From Asaia bogorensis (lineage in GTDB: Bacteria > Pseudomonadota > Alphaproteobacteria > Acetobacterales > Acetobacteraceae), in assembly GCA_945868845.1 (NCBI GenBank), contig CAMBMS010000016.1, forward strand, positions 1 through 61,775: a stretch of 61,775 nt of DNA, written 5' to 3'. The position numbers were made by a program, and so were the translations under genes. Numbering within the stretch: position 1 is the stretch's first letter; each line of letters opens with the position of its first letter. The notes beneath the pieces are model-generated. The model worked only from the letters and a program-made list of their open reading frames with translations, was not told the origin of the DNA and ran no database searches. Positions 43,234 through 51,405 of the stretch are shown piece by piece.

Positions 43234-43266
43234 GGCAGGGGGGTTAATAGCCCCCCTGCCATTTTT
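43234..43266 (+). terminator. Rho-independent terminator after the deacylase gene
   Basis: GGCAGGGGGG (43234-43243) and CCCCCCTGCC (43251-43260) form a perfect 10-bp stem with a 7-base loop, followed by ATTTTTAC. It lies ten bases after the deacylase stop. Confidence 0.9.
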
Positions 43267-43289
43267 ACTTTCGACATGGAAACCTACCC

Positions 43290-44534
43290 ATGAAATTCGG
43301 CGTGTTCTACGAACACCAACTTCCACGTCCCTGGACGGAGCGGAGCGAATACGATCTATTCCAGCAAGCCTTGGAGCAATGCGCACTCGCCGATCAGCTC
43401 GGCTATGACTATGTATGGGAAGTTGAGCACCACTTTCTTGAAGAATATTCTCACTCTTCGGCGCCGGAGGTTTTCCTGGCTGCCGCCAGCCAGCGGACTA
43501 AAAATATTCGTCTGGGCCACGGTATTGTCCAATTAACGACAAACCAGCCACATCGCGTCGCCGAACGTATCGCCACGCTGGACCAAATTTCCGGCGGCCG
43601 TGTCGAATTTGGCATGGGGGAGGGGGCTGGACCCGCCGAACTACATCCATTCGGCACCCGCGTGCGCGACAAGCGCGAACGCTGGGAAGAAGCAGTGCAA
43701 GCCATCATCCCGATGTTCACCAAAACAAGCTGGGAATTCCACGGAAAATACCATGATTTCCCGGCCCGCAACGTGGTGCCAAAGCCATTCCAGAAGCCGC
43801 ATCCGCCGATCTGGGTTGCCTGCTCCAATATCGCCACGATTGGGCAAGCGGGCGAATGGGGCATGGGTGCGTTGGGTTTCAGCTTCGTCTCGCCCGATGC
43901 CGCGAAGGCGTGGGTGCACCGCTACTACAACAATCTAGTGCATCGCCCGAAGCTGCTGGCGGACTATCCGGTCAATCCCAACATCGCCATCGTTAACGGC
44001 TTCATGTGTGCGGAAACGGACGAGGAAGCGCTGGAAAAAGCCGCCGGCTGGACCTTCTTCATCTTCGCACTGGGCTATTACGGACGGAAGGGCGTGGACG
44101 CGCCAGGGCAGGGGGATCTCTGGCGTGACTACCAGGACTGGCGCGGCACCGAAAAAGCCCAGCAGGCACTGCGCAATGGGCTGATTGGGTCCCCCGAGAC
44201 CATCCGCAAGCGGTTGCGCCAGTTTAAGGACGCGCACGTCGATCAGGTAATCCTGCTTAACCAGGCCGGAAAGACAACACACAAGGACATCTGCGACAGT
44301 TTGGAACTGTTCGCCAGGGAAGTGATGCCGGAATTCCACGCCGACCAGCCCGCACAGGAAGCCTGGAAGGCCGACGTGCTCGCTAAGCGCATCATCCTGG
44401 AAGAACTCGATACCTCTGGCTACGATCTCTATTCGCATCAGAACGAGGATATCGTCCGCCTGACGCCAGAACAGCTCAAGCAGATGATGGCAGAAAAAGA
44501 GGCCCAGCGCGCCGCGGCTACTGCCGGGGACTAA
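43290..44534 (+). CDS. LLM class flavin-dependent oxidoreductase
   Basis: 414-aa luciferase-like monooxygenase. MKFGVFYEHQLPRPW, ADQLGYDYVWEVEHHFLEEYSHSSAPEVFLAAASQRT, IRLGHGIVQLTTNQPHRVAERIATLD, and GRVEFGMGEGAGPAELHPFG are diagnostic. It resembles FMN-dependent alkanal and alkane-type monooxygenases. A C-terminal stretch of about 60 residues, ending in a Lys/Glu/Ala-rich helix (MMAEKEAQRAAA), extends beyond the barrel. It starts right after a terminator, so it has its own promoter in the short 43267-43289 gap or further upstream. Confidence 0.88.
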   Translation: MKFGVFYEHQLPRPWTERSEYDLFQQALEQCALADQLGYDYVWEVEHHFLEEYSHSSAPEVFLAAASQRTKNIRLGHGIVQLTTNQPHRVAERIATLDQISGGRVEFGMGEGAGPAELHPFGTRVRDKRERWEEAVQAIIPMFTKTSWEFHGKYHDFPARNVVPKPFQKPHPPIWVACSNIATIGQAGEWGMGALGFSFVSPDAAKAWVHRYYNNLVHRPKLLADYPVNPNIAIVNGFMCAETDEEALEKAAGWTFFIFALGYYGRKGVDAPGQGDLWRDYQDWRGTEKAQQALRNGLIGSPETIRKRLRQFKDAHVDQVILLNQAGKTTHKDICDSLELFAREVMPEFHADQPAQEAWKADVLAKRIILEELDTSGYDLYSHQNEDIVRLTPEQLKQMMAEKEAQRAAATAGD

Positions 44535-44623
44535 TTATCAGCGTCGGTTGGGTGAAATAGCTCCCGTCCATCGGATACTAAATTGCCGCAGAAGATATAT
44601 TATGGAAATTGAAGGTCGCCCAA

Positions 44624-45424
44624 TCAGGCAGGAACCTCGATTCCCATTCCGTCGAACCCGGCTTCCAATCCGGATGGCAAATTAGCCCGCAGCCACGCCC
44701 AGTCCATATCCGTTCCCATATGGGTCAGGATCGTCCGCCGGGCGCCGACACGTTGAGCCCAGGCTAACACGGTGTTCAAGTTGCCATGAGTCGGGTGCGG
44801 CGCCCCGACCGTAAAACAGCCCACCACCCAGGTATCAACACCCCTTAACGATGCATACGCCAATTCATCGAGCCGAACCACATCGGTGGAATATGCAAAT
44901 CCGCCGATCCGAATCCCAAGCGACTCAAGCCGTCCATGGTCCTGGGAGAATAATACCGCCGCCATTCCGGCCATGCGGACCGTCTCGCCCGGCCGCACCA
45001 CCCGTTTTTCCATTACCGGCCGATAAAAGCCCGGAGGTGTCCAAGGTCGGAACGCATAGGGAAAACGCGCTGAAATCTCCTCCAGCGCCAATTCCGTCCC
45101 GTAAGCTTCCATTGGTCGGCCGAGAATCCGGTTCAGAATACGCACATCGTCGATGCCGGTAACGTGGTCAGCATGGGCATGGGTATAGAGAACTGCATCC
45201 ACCCGGCTGATCGCACAATCCAACAACTGTGTGCGCATATCCGGCCCGGTATCCACCAGTAACCGAGTGCCCAATTCGCTCTCAATGACGATAGAGGCAC
45301 GTGTACGCCGGTTGCGTGGCTCCCCGGGATCGCATGTGCCCCAGTCACCGCGACCATCCATCCCACCGATCATTGGCACACCGGCGGACCCGCCGGTGCC
45401 CAGCAACGTTACGCGCAGACCCAT
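44624..45424 (-). CDS. MBL-fold metallohydrolase, PhnP-like phosphodiesterase
   Basis: 266-aa metallo-beta-lactamase-fold enzyme. VTLLGTGGSAGVPMIGG, then a Cys in WGTCDPGEPRNRRTRAS, LVDTGPDMRTQLL, the metal motif THAHADHVTGIDD, and C-terminal THMGTDMD with further ligands. This pattern is typical of the PhnP/LipB-neighbour phosphoribosyl 1,2-cyclic phosphodiesterase group. Its start overlaps the stop of the TatD gene (TGATG at 45426-45422), so the two are translated together. MBL next to TatD is a recurring arrangement in Alphaproteobacteria. Confidence 0.85.
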   Translation of the reverse strand: MGLRVTLLGTGGSAGVPMIGGMDGRGDWGTCDPGEPRNRRTRASIVIESELGTRLLVDTGPDMRTQLLDCAISRVDAVLYTHAHADHVTGIDDVRILNRILGRPMEAYGTELALEEISARFPYAFRPWTPPGFYRPVMEKRVVRPGETVRMAGMAAVLFSQDHGRLESLGIRIGGFAYSTDVVRLDELAYASLRGVDTWVVGCFTVGAPHPTHGNLNTVLAWAQRVGARRTILTHMGTDMDWAWLRANLPSGLEAGFDGMGIEVPA

Positions 45425-46197
45425 CAGGCTGTCTTGCTGAACAGCCGGCGAAAATTGGCTGTGGTCTGGGCCGCCAACTCGCCCAGACCGACGCCTCGCA
45501 CCTCCGCCAACGCCTTCGCAGTGTGTGCCGTCCAGCCCGGTTCATTGCGCTTACCCCGGTTCGGTACAGGCGCCAGATAGGGTGCATCGGTTTCCACCAG
45601 CAAACGTTCCGCCGGAAGATCGCGCGCTATATCTCTGAATTCTTGAGATTTTGGAAAGGTTAAAATTCCGGAAAAGCTGATGTACCCTCCCAGTTTTATT
45701 GTAAATTCAGCTAATTGCCTACTTGAGCTAAAGCAGTGCATGAGAAAACTGAACATTCCCCCATTATCATATTCATTTTGCAGTATATTCATAACGTCAA
45801 CATCCGCATCCCGTGCATGAATTGCCAATGGCACCCCAGCCAGCCGTGCTGCCCGGATTTGCACGCGAAACACCGCCTGCTGCACGTCGCGCGGTGCGCG
45901 GTCATAAAAATAATCCAACCCCGCCTCGCCCACACCGATCACTTTCGGATGCGCGATCATGGCTGCGATGGCTTCCGGCTCCGGTATGGGCCCGGCGGCG
46001 GCGTGATGCGGGTGAATGCCGGCGGTGCACCAAACATTCTCCAATTCTTCCGCCAGCACACGAATACGGGCCGATTGCTCCAGGGTGGTGCCGATGGTCA
46101 CCATTTCTCCCACGCCCAGTTCCTGGGCGCGGCGCATTACGTCGGGCAGTTCTTCCGGGGTGAAGTAATCCAGATGGCAATGTGAATCGATCAGCAT
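45424..46197 (-). CDS. tatD: TatD family metal-dependent hydrolase
   Basis: 257-aa TIM-barrel DNase/hydrolase of the TatD family. The metal-binding N-terminus is MLIDSHCHLDYF (His6, His8); VIGVGEAGLDYFYDRAP holds the Glu ligand; IHARDADVDVMNIL and MHCFSSS give further His ligands; LVETDAPYLAPVPNRGKRNEP is the highly conserved C-terminal part. Members act on DNA 3' ends or in quality control. Upstream, on the opposite strand, an alpha/beta hydrolase gene starts about 60 bases away, so a divergent promoter lies between 46198 and 46259. Confidence 0.9.
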   Translation of the reverse strand: MLIDSHCHLDYFTPEELPDVMRRAQELGVGEMVTIGTTLEQSARIRVLAEELENVWCTAGIHPHHAAAGPIPEPEAIAAMIAHPKVIGVGEAGLDYFYDRAPRDVQQAVFRVQIRAARLAGVPLAIHARDADVDVMNILQNEYDNGGMFSFLMHCFSSSRQLAEFTIKLGGYISFSGILTFPKSQEFRDIARDLPAERLLVETDAPYLAPVPNRGKRNEPGWTAHTAKALAEVRGVGLGELAAQTTANFRRLFSKTA

Positions 46198-46259
46198 ACC
46201 AAGCTTATAGCGCTGAAACCGGGCATGACGAACCCCGCCCGGACGGGCATGATCGGATC

Positions 46260-47072
46260 ATGAACGTCCCGCTCCTTCTTCATGCGCGCGAACTCGGTGC
46301 CGGCCCGCCTCTGGTGCTACTGCACGGGCTGTTCGGCATGGCGCGTAACCTAGGCTCCATCGCACGCGCCATGGCGCCCACGCACCGGGTCATCGCGCTC
46401 GATCTGCGCAACCATGGTGCCAGCCCGCACGCCGCGCCCATGGACTATCGGACCATGGCCGGAGATGTGATGCACACGCTGACTGCGATGCGTGCCCTGC
46501 CCGCCGCCATCATGGGCCATTCCATAGGCGGCAAGCTGGCCATGCAGATCGTGCTTACCCATCCCGATGCGGTCTCCCGGCTGCTGGTCAGCGATATCGC
46601 CCCGGTGTGCTACCCACCGCGCAACACCGCCATTCTCGCCGCGATGCGCGCTATCCCGCTCCACGCCGATCTCACCCGCGCGGGAGCCGACGCGGCGCTG
46701 ACGCAGGCGCAGCCCGATCCCGTCATCCGCGCCTTCCTGCTGCAAAACCTGCGTCTGCACGATGCGGAATCCCAAGGGCCTGCCTGGCGCGCAGGTCTGG
46801 CCGAAATCGAAGCCGGCCTGCCGGCGATCGAGGGCTGGGAACCGCCGAATGCAGCCCCCTACCCCGGCCCAACTTTGTTTGTCGCCGGCGCCCGCTCCGA
46901 ATTCATTCGTCCTGAACACCGCGCGCTCATTCGTGCGCTGTTTCCCGCTGCGCGCTTCGTGAAAATCAAGAATGCCGGCCACTGGGTGCATGCCGACAAC
47001 CCGGACGGCTTCAACGCTGTCCTGCAAACATTTCTCGGCGCCCCCAAGGTGTTGCCCGTCAAACCGGTTTGA
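46260..47072 (+). CDS. Alpha/beta hydrolase (YbfF-like esterase)
   Basis: 270 aa from the ATG at 46260, chosen because LLHARELGAGPPLVLLHGLFG is the family start; a farther upstream frame (46182) overlaps the divergent tatD gene. Nucleophile Ser88 in MGHSIGGK; base His241 in NAGHWVHAD; oxyanion region HGLFGMARNLG; RNHGASPHAAPMDYRTMAGD resembles YbfF-type acyl-CoA/short-chain esterases. Its 3' end overlaps that of the convergent DNA glycosylase gene by 14 bases. Confidence 0.86.
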   Translation: MNVPLLLHARELGAGPPLVLLHGLFGMARNLGSIARAMAPTHRVIALDLRNHGASPHAAPMDYRTMAGDVMHTLTAMRALPAAIMGHSIGGKLAMQIVLTHPDAVSRLLVSDIAPVCYPPRNTAILAAMRAIPLHADLTRAGADAALTQAQPDPVIRAFLLQNLRLHDAESQGPAWRAGLAEIEAGLPAIEGWEPPNAAPYPGPTLFVAGARSEFIRPEHRALIRALFPAARFVKIKNAGHWVHADNPDGFNAVLQTFLGAPKVLPVKPV

Positions 47073-47679
47073 TCTTCTTCGCCTCGTCCGCCGCGCGCCA
47101 AAGATACCTAGCGGCGATGCTTCGAAATGGCGCCCATGCCTCGCCGATGGTGGCCAGGGCGCGCGGTCTCGGTTGTTCCTCCAGCCCATGGCACAGCCGG
47201 TAACCCTCGCGCACACCGAAATCATCCACCGGTAGAATATCGGGACGCCCGAGGCTGAACATCAGCAGCATCTCCACCGTCCAGCGCCCGACGCCACGGA
47301 TTTGCGTCAACCGCTCGATTAGCTCCTCATCGGAAAGTCGCAGCGCCACCCGCCGCGACGGTACAACCCCATCCAGGGTCTTCGAACAAATATCCTGGAT
47401 CGCCGCGACCTTAGATCCTGAAAATCCACACTCACGCAGCACATGATCGCGCGTCCCCAGCACGTCGGCGGGCTGCGGGAACGGCGCAGGAAATAGCGCG
47501 ATAAAGCGGCCCAGAATGGTCTCCGCCGCACGGCCGTGCAGTTGCTGATGGGCGATGGCACGCACCAGCGCCTCATACGGGCTGCGCTTGTCCGCACGCA
47601 TGCTTATCAGCCCAACGCGCTTGATCAGCGGCTTCAGGGCGGGATCGCGGGAAAGATGTCGGATCGCCTCGGCGCTCAT
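47059..47679 (-). CDS. DNA-3-methyladenine glycosylase II family (AlkA-like HhH-GPD)
   Basis: 206 aa from the ATG at 47679. Base-excision repair glycosylase. IAHQQLHGRAAETILGRF is the usual early helix region; the helix-hairpin-helix LTQIRGVGRWTVEMLLMF (residues 124-141) is followed by LPVDDFGVREGY with catalytic Asp153. No Fe-S cysteines at the C-terminus, consistent with AlkA rather than MutY/Nth. Lacks the N-terminal beta domain of E. coli AlkA, as in short AlkA proteins of many Alphaproteobacteria. Convergent and overlapping with the esterase gene. Confidence 0.88.
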   Translation of the reverse strand: MSAEAIRHLSRDPALKPLIKRVGLISMRADKRSPYEALVRAIAHQQLHGRAAETILGRFIALFPAPFPQPADVLGTRDHVLRECGFSGSKVAAIQDICSKTLDGVVPSRRVALRLSDEELIERLTQIRGVGRWTVEMLLMFSLGRPDILPVDDFGVREGYRLCHGLEEQPRPRALATIGEAWAPFRSIAARYLWRAADEAKKIKPV

Positions 47680-47752
47680 GCACCGGTTATGCCGTGTTGC
47701 GTGCGAACTTGCCACCACCCGCCATTTGCGCCCTATGATTGGCCTAACCGTC

Positions 47753-47950
47753 ATGCGAACCCAGGAACATATCCCGAAGCCCGACCCCCCCCAGGAGGCT
47801 GCGCGCCAAACACGCAGCCTCGCCGCCCTCGCCTTGATATTGGTGATCCTTGTGGCCGGCCTATTCCTGGTCCAGGCCCTGCGCCGGGGCGGGCAGATCG
47901 ATGACTGCCTAATGGCCGGGCGGCGCGATTGCGACAAGCTAGTCCGATAG
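47753..47950 (+). CDS. Small single-TM membrane protein
   Basis: 65 aa from the ATG at 47753 (or 71 from 47735). Charged N-terminus, one TM helix (LAALALILVILVAGLFLVQAL), then a short tail with DDCLMAGRRDCDKLVR, in which the pair of cysteines and the MAGRR-type motif recur in small membrane proteins of Acetobacteraceae and relatives (remembered pattern). Divergent from the alkA gene, with 73 bases between starts. Function unknown; probably N-in with the Cys-rich tail in the periplasm. Confidence 0.6.
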   Translation: MRTQEHIPKPDPPQEAARQTRSLAALALILVILVAGLFLVQALRRGGQIDDCLMAGRRDCDKLVR

Positions 47951-47971
47951 GTTCTCAATGGGCCGGACTGA

Positions 47972-48128
47972 TCAGCTCCGCTTTTTGCGCCAAGCGTCCA
48001 CGCAGAGGATCAGCTTGATAATCTCGTCATAGGCCGCGTTGTCCAACTTCTCCAAGGGTAGATCTGGCTGTAGGAGAGGACGTTAAACACCTCCTTCGGC
48101 TTGTCCGGCGCGGCGGAGAAGCCAGCAT
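47972..48128 (-). pseudogene. Frameshifted C-terminal fragment of an unidentified protein
   Basis: Reading from 48128 gives HAGFSAAPDKPKEVFNVLSY, then SQIY; after a one-base shift near 48060 it continues PLEKLDNAAYDEIIKLILCV, then DAWRKKRS and a stop at 47972-47974. The two pieces join naturally as one protein end with an indel. No start is present. The family was not recognised. Confidence 0.4.
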
Positions 48129-48200
48129 GGATGATGGTATTATTTTATCCAATGCCTAGCAAAGTAACTGCACGGTAAAAGTAATAAAAATTGCATCAAT

Positions 48201-48413
48201 ATGGATGAATATGCCGCGCTGTGGCTTCTATCTGAGGCGCACAAACAATCAGGCCTAGCCCAGGACGAAATCGCAGTTCGAATGGGGGCGTCAAAGAGTG
48301 CCGTCTCGCGCATCGCAAGTTCGCTGCATGATCCCAACCACTCGCCAACATTTAAGATGACCCGTCGCTATGCCAAGACCAGTGGCAAGCGGGTTAAACT
48401 GCAACTAGTTTGA
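48201..48413 (+). CDS. Small XRE-type helix-turn-helix protein
   Basis: 70 aa. The sequence SGLAQDEIAVRMGASKSAVSRIASSL is a helix-turn-helix like those of HigA/XRE antitoxins and small regulators (usual form: LTQxELAxRxGxxQxxVSRxE). A second region, SPTFKMTRRYAKTSGKRVKLQL, matches the C-terminal part of the same family. No toxin gene sits next to it; the preceding bases are AT-rich and may hold its promoter. It is an orphan antitoxin-like regulator or relic of a toxin-antitoxin pair. Loss of the conserved Glu after VSR is notable. Confidence 0.6.
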   Translation: MDEYAALWLLSEAHKQSGLAQDEIAVRMGASKSAVSRIASSLHDPNHSPTFKMTRRYAKTSGKRVKLQLV

Positions 48414-48720
48414 GGGTTTTCTCCATGGATATTGTCGGCGCGCTGCCCTCGATCAGAGCCGTATAGTCATTGGCCGGGTACAGCACCATTTTGGCTCGCA
48501 ATTTCCACAACAAACTCTCGATCAGCGGCGCCTTGCAGTTCGACACGCCATCTTCGTTCTTCGATGGGATAATCGCGAAACGGATTTCTGGGTATTGCGC
48601 CCACCAATCGCTAGCCCGCGGCGCGTCCATCCCGAGGACAGGCATGGCGCCAAAGGTCCGCAATAAAAAACAATTTTCAAATATGCCACATACTCGCACC
48701 GTGCGATGGGAGCCGCCCGC
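48414..48720. other. Stretch with an unconvincing open frame
   Basis: A 101-codon frame on the minus strand (48394-48699) includes ASDWWAQYPEIRFAIIPSKN and overlaps the 3' end of the HTH gene. It might be the remains of a gene convergent to the HTH gene. No family, clear start or ribosome-binding site could be recognised, so it is not called. Confidence 0.3.
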
Positions 48721-49617
48721 CTAAAGCAAATCCGCCACCACCGCTCGATAGTGCGTGATCGCTGCCATATGGTCCGCCACATTCGTGCCGGTTATGCGCT
48801 GGTGATGGGCGGAGACATAGTTCGTATGTACCGTCGCATGCGTCACGCCAGCTTGTTTCCAGAAGGTGATTTCCTTGCGCCAATCTTCCTCCGTGCCCTT
48901 GCCGGGAGAAACCCATACCTCAAGCCCGACATCGCTATTCTTCCGTCCAGCCTCGCGGACCAGTCCGCGCAGCTTGGCAAAAGCGCCCAGCGCCGCGTCG
49001 CCCGGCGGATAGGCCAGCGGCATGAAACCATCGCCATATTGTGCCGCACGCCGGAAGGTCGCGTCCGCATGGCCGCCAAACCAGATCGGCACCCGTCCCG
49101 ATTTTGGCCGCGGGTTGATGCCACCATCCTCCAATTTGTGAAATTCACCATCGAAACGAACATGCGGATTGGCCCACAGCGCCTGCATGTAGCGCACCTG
49201 TTCCTCCGACCGCTTTCCGCGGTTACGGAAATTCTCGTTCAACCCCTGGAACTCGATCTCATTCCAGCCGACGCCAACCCCAAGACGAAAACGTCCCCCG
49301 GAAAGCTCATCCAGGCATGCCGCCTGCTTCGCCACCAAGGCCGCTTGACGCTGCGCCAGGATCAGAACGCCGACTGCGAAGCCTAGTCGTTGCGTACAGG
49401 CGGAAAGAAAGCCGAACAGCACGAACGGATCGTGATAGGCCGTCACCGTGGTGCCGACCCGCCGGCCGGCATCGGGTGCCGCCGGATTTTTACCCAGCAC
49501 GTGATCGGGAGAGAGCAGATAGTCGTAACCTAGCCCCTCCACGGCTTGCGCGTAATCACGCACCATCGTGGGCCCAGTTCCAATATCGCCCACCGGTAAA
49601 TTCGCGCCCAGTTGCAT
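48721..49617 (-). CDS. LLM class F420-dependent oxidoreductase family protein
   Basis: 298-aa luciferase-like TIM-barrel protein. MQLGANLPVGDIGTGPTMVRDYAQAVEGLGYDYLLSPDHVLG at the N-terminus, LAQRQAALVAKQAACLDELSGGRFRLGVGVGWNEIEFQGL, and GRVPIWFGGHADATFRRAAQYGDGFMPL are typical of the TIGR03619/TIGR03621-like branch that often uses coenzyme F420. Whether F420 is made in this organism cannot be told from the window; FMN use is equally possible. It is followed upstream by the epimerase-like gene on the same strand with a gap of 25 bases, suggesting an operon. Confidence 0.87.
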   Translation of the reverse strand: MQLGANLPVGDIGTGPTMVRDYAQAVEGLGYDYLLSPDHVLGKNPAAPDAGRRVGTTVTAYHDPFVLFGFLSACTQRLGFAVGVLILAQRQAALVAKQAACLDELSGGRFRLGVGVGWNEIEFQGLNENFRNRGKRSEEQVRYMQALWANPHVRFDGEFHKLEDGGINPRPKSGRVPIWFGGHADATFRRAAQYGDGFMPLAYPPGDAALGAFAKLRGLVREAGRKNSDVGLEVWVSPGKGTEEDWRKEITFWKQAGVTHATVHTNYVSAHHQRITGTNVADHMAAITHYRAVVADLL

Positions 49618-49642
49618 GTTCGTTTCTTCCTTGTTGGTGTTT

Positions 49643-50737
49643 CTAAATCGGCGGCAACAGCTGCTTGGCGCGGAAAATATCGAACCATTTACGATACATC
49701 TCTTCCGTGTCCATCACCTCATGAAACCCGGCCCGCTGGATCTTAATGGTGGAGACCAGGGCCGGCGGCCCGGCTTTGCTGCGGCCATACCCCATCGTAT
49801 AGTCGGCATATTCGAAGGACAGGCCGACGAAATCGGTTAGGCTGCTGGAGCGTAGTCCGTATTGTCGGCAAATCCGCGTCCAATCTGCCTCGCGCGGGTG
49901 CGTCTGGGTGTCCAGAGAGCAAGGCTGTTCACCACCATCCTTCATCCCCAATGCTTCCGCGATCGCCGGCCAGATGTTCTGCCAGACGAACACATCGCCG
50001 TTGGTCACGTTAAAAATCTCGTTACGCGCATTTGGCGCCTCGCCAGCCCAGGCAATGGCGCGGGCCAGCAAATCCGCATCCACTGCTTGTGCCACGCGCG
50101 GCGCGCCACCCGGGAAGGGCAAATCGGAAAACCCGTCCAGTCGCCGCAGAGCGGCATACACGCCCAGCGCCGGAATAATGTTCATCGCGCTACCAGTCGA
50201 TTCCCCCACGATCAGCACGGGACGCAGGATGGACCAGTTCCAACTCTGCCCTGCTTGGCTCGCGCGCAGGTAATTCTCCTGGTTCCAGTAGAAATTTGGC
50301 TGTTCATGCATCTCCGAGCGGTTCTCCCGTGCCGGAACTTGCAGTGGCCGCACATGCACGCCATACGCCTTGGTGCCCTGCAACAGCGTTACGTGTCGTA
50401 AATCCCGCGCCACACGGAGCAGCGGTTCCAGAAGATTGCGCAGCATGCGTTCGTTGGTCTCGATCTGCTCTGCCTCGCGCCAGCCGGCCACCAGGCTAGG
50501 GCGTTCATACAACGCCGTGTACACCAGATGCGTCACGTCCCCGAGATCCGCCACTACCGCCGCGCAGCGCGCCGCGTCTTGCAGGTCTAGCGCGATGAAG
50601 CGCGCACCAAAGGTCTGGTCCGGGTGACGGCGTGACAGCGCAACCACATCACAATCTGTTTGCGCGCCAAAATGCTTCATCCCCGCGTAACCCACTAACC
50701 CAGTAGCCCCCGCGATCAGCACCGTCTTGCGCGTCAC
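49643..50737 (-). CDS. NAD-dependent epimerase/dehydratase family, PRISE-like reductase
   Basis: 364 aa from the GTG at 50737, which has GGGAAGGGGAG upstream and starts directly before the Rossmann fold; a farther upstream TTG is less likely. VLIAGATGLVGYAG is the dinucleotide motif. LLQGTKAYGVHVRP includes the Lys and the Tyr pair characteristic of progesterone-5-beta-reductase/iridoid synthase-like (PRISE) extended SDRs, and PNFYWNQENYLR the conserved Asn-Tyr segment. These reduce enones (1,4-addition of hydride). In bacteria substrates are unknown. It probably forms an operon with the LLM oxidoreductase at 48721-49617. Confidence 0.83.
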   Translation of the reverse strand: MTRKTVLIAGATGLVGYAGMKHFGAQTDCDVVALSRRHPDQTFGARFIALDLQDAARCAAVVADLGDVTHLVYTALYERPSLVAGWREAEQIETNERMLRNLLEPLLRVARDLRHVTLLQGTKAYGVHVRPLQVPARENRSEMHEQPNFYWNQENYLRASQAGQSWNWSILRPVLIVGESTGSAMNIIPALGVYAALRRLDGFSDLPFPGGAPRVAQAVDADLLARAIAWAGEAPNARNEIFNVTNGDVFVWQNIWPAIAEALGMKDGGEQPCSLDTQTHPREADWTRICRQYGLRSSSLTDFVGLSFEYADYTMGYGRSKAGPPALVSTIKIQRAGFHEVMDTEEMYRKWFDIFRAKQLLPPI

Positions 50738-50831
50738 CCGCTCCCCTTCCCTGTCCCGATATCCGAATTCAGCGTACAAACTCCACCACTAGCAGGCAAT
50801 CGCGTATGGCTCTCGAGAGGAAATATATTAT

Positions 50832-50855
50832 TGTGTGGTATAATATTACCACACA
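50832..50855. promoter_or_regulatory. Operator-like dyad ahead of rplM-rpsI
   Basis: TGTGTGGTA (50832-50840) and TACCACACA (50847-50855) are perfect inverted arms with a 6-base AT centre. A consensus TATAAT (50839-50844) straddles the left arm and the centre, so a protein binding this dyad would block a promoter. The dyad lies 83 bases upstream of rplM, in an AT-rich patch (50820-50862). Confidence 0.55.
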
Positions 50856-50864
50856 TAGAAAACC

Positions 50865-50893
50865 TTGACAGCATGGCGCTTTCCGCCGATAAG
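50865..50893 (+). promoter_or_regulatory. Possible sigma-70-type promoter for rplM-rpsI
   Basis: TTGACA at 50865-50870 is a perfect -35 element. At 17 bases spacing the -10 would be GATAAG (50888-50893), a poor match. Orientation and placement 45 bases before the rplM start fit a ribosomal-protein promoter, but the -10 is weak. Confidence 0.4.
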
Positions 50894-50937
50894 CCGCCAC
50901 TAATTACTCATCGGCTGTTGTACGGAATATTGGAATC

Positions 50938-51402
50938 ATGAAAACCACCCTCTCGCTGAAACCCGCGGAGGTGAAGAAGGACTGGGTGCTGATCGACGCG
51001 GAAAACGTCGTCCTCGGCCGCCTCGCCGTCGTCATCGCCAACCGCCTGCGCGGCAAGCACAAGCCGCAGTTCACCCCGCATGTCGATTGCGGCGACAACG
51101 TCGTTGTCATCAATGCGGAGAAAGTAAAGGTCACCGGCAACAAGGCCGAGCAATCGATCCTATATTCCCATACCGGCTATGCCGGCGGAATCAAGGGCCG
51201 ATCCATCCAGCAGCGGCTGGACAGCAAGTACCCCGAGCGAGTGCTGGAGAAAGCCGTGGAGCGAATGATCACCCGTGGCCCCCTACAACGCGTGCAGATG
51301 GAGCATCTTTATATTTACGCCGGCCCTATCCACAAGCATGACGGCCAGCAGCCGCAGCCGCTGGATGTCGGTGCGTTGAACGCTAAGAATCGGAGGGGCT
51401 GA
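50938..51402 (+). CDS. rplM: 50S ribosomal protein L13
   Basis: 154-aa large-subunit ribosomal protein. [31 protein letters not shown] is the universal L13 start; [17 protein letters not shown] and [23 protein letters not shown] are also conserved. It stands immediately before rpsI (3-base gap), the normal L13-S9 operon. L13 is an early assembly protein binding 23S rRNA. In E. coli the rplM leader RNA is bound by L13; whether this applies here is unknown. The C-terminal [18 protein letters not shown] is a usual alphaproteobacterial extension. Confidence 0.97.
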   Translation: MKTTLSLKPAEVKKDWVLIDAENVVLGRLAVVIANRLRGKHKPQFTPHVDCGDNVVVINAEKVKVTGNKAEQSILYSHTGYAGGIKGRSIQQRLDSKYPERVLEKAVERMITRGPLQRVQMEHLYIYAGPIHKHDGQQPQPLDVGALNAKNRRG

Positions 51403-51405
51403 GCT

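Noticed and set aside
48394-48699. Possible 101-aa protein on the minus strand
   Set aside because: Overlaps the HTH gene and contains no recognisable family pattern, ribosome-binding site or clear start; left as part of an unassigned stretch.
50865-50893. Strong sigma-70 promoter for rplM
   Set aside because: The -35 is perfect but the -10 at consensus spacing is poor, so it is listed only as a possible promoter.
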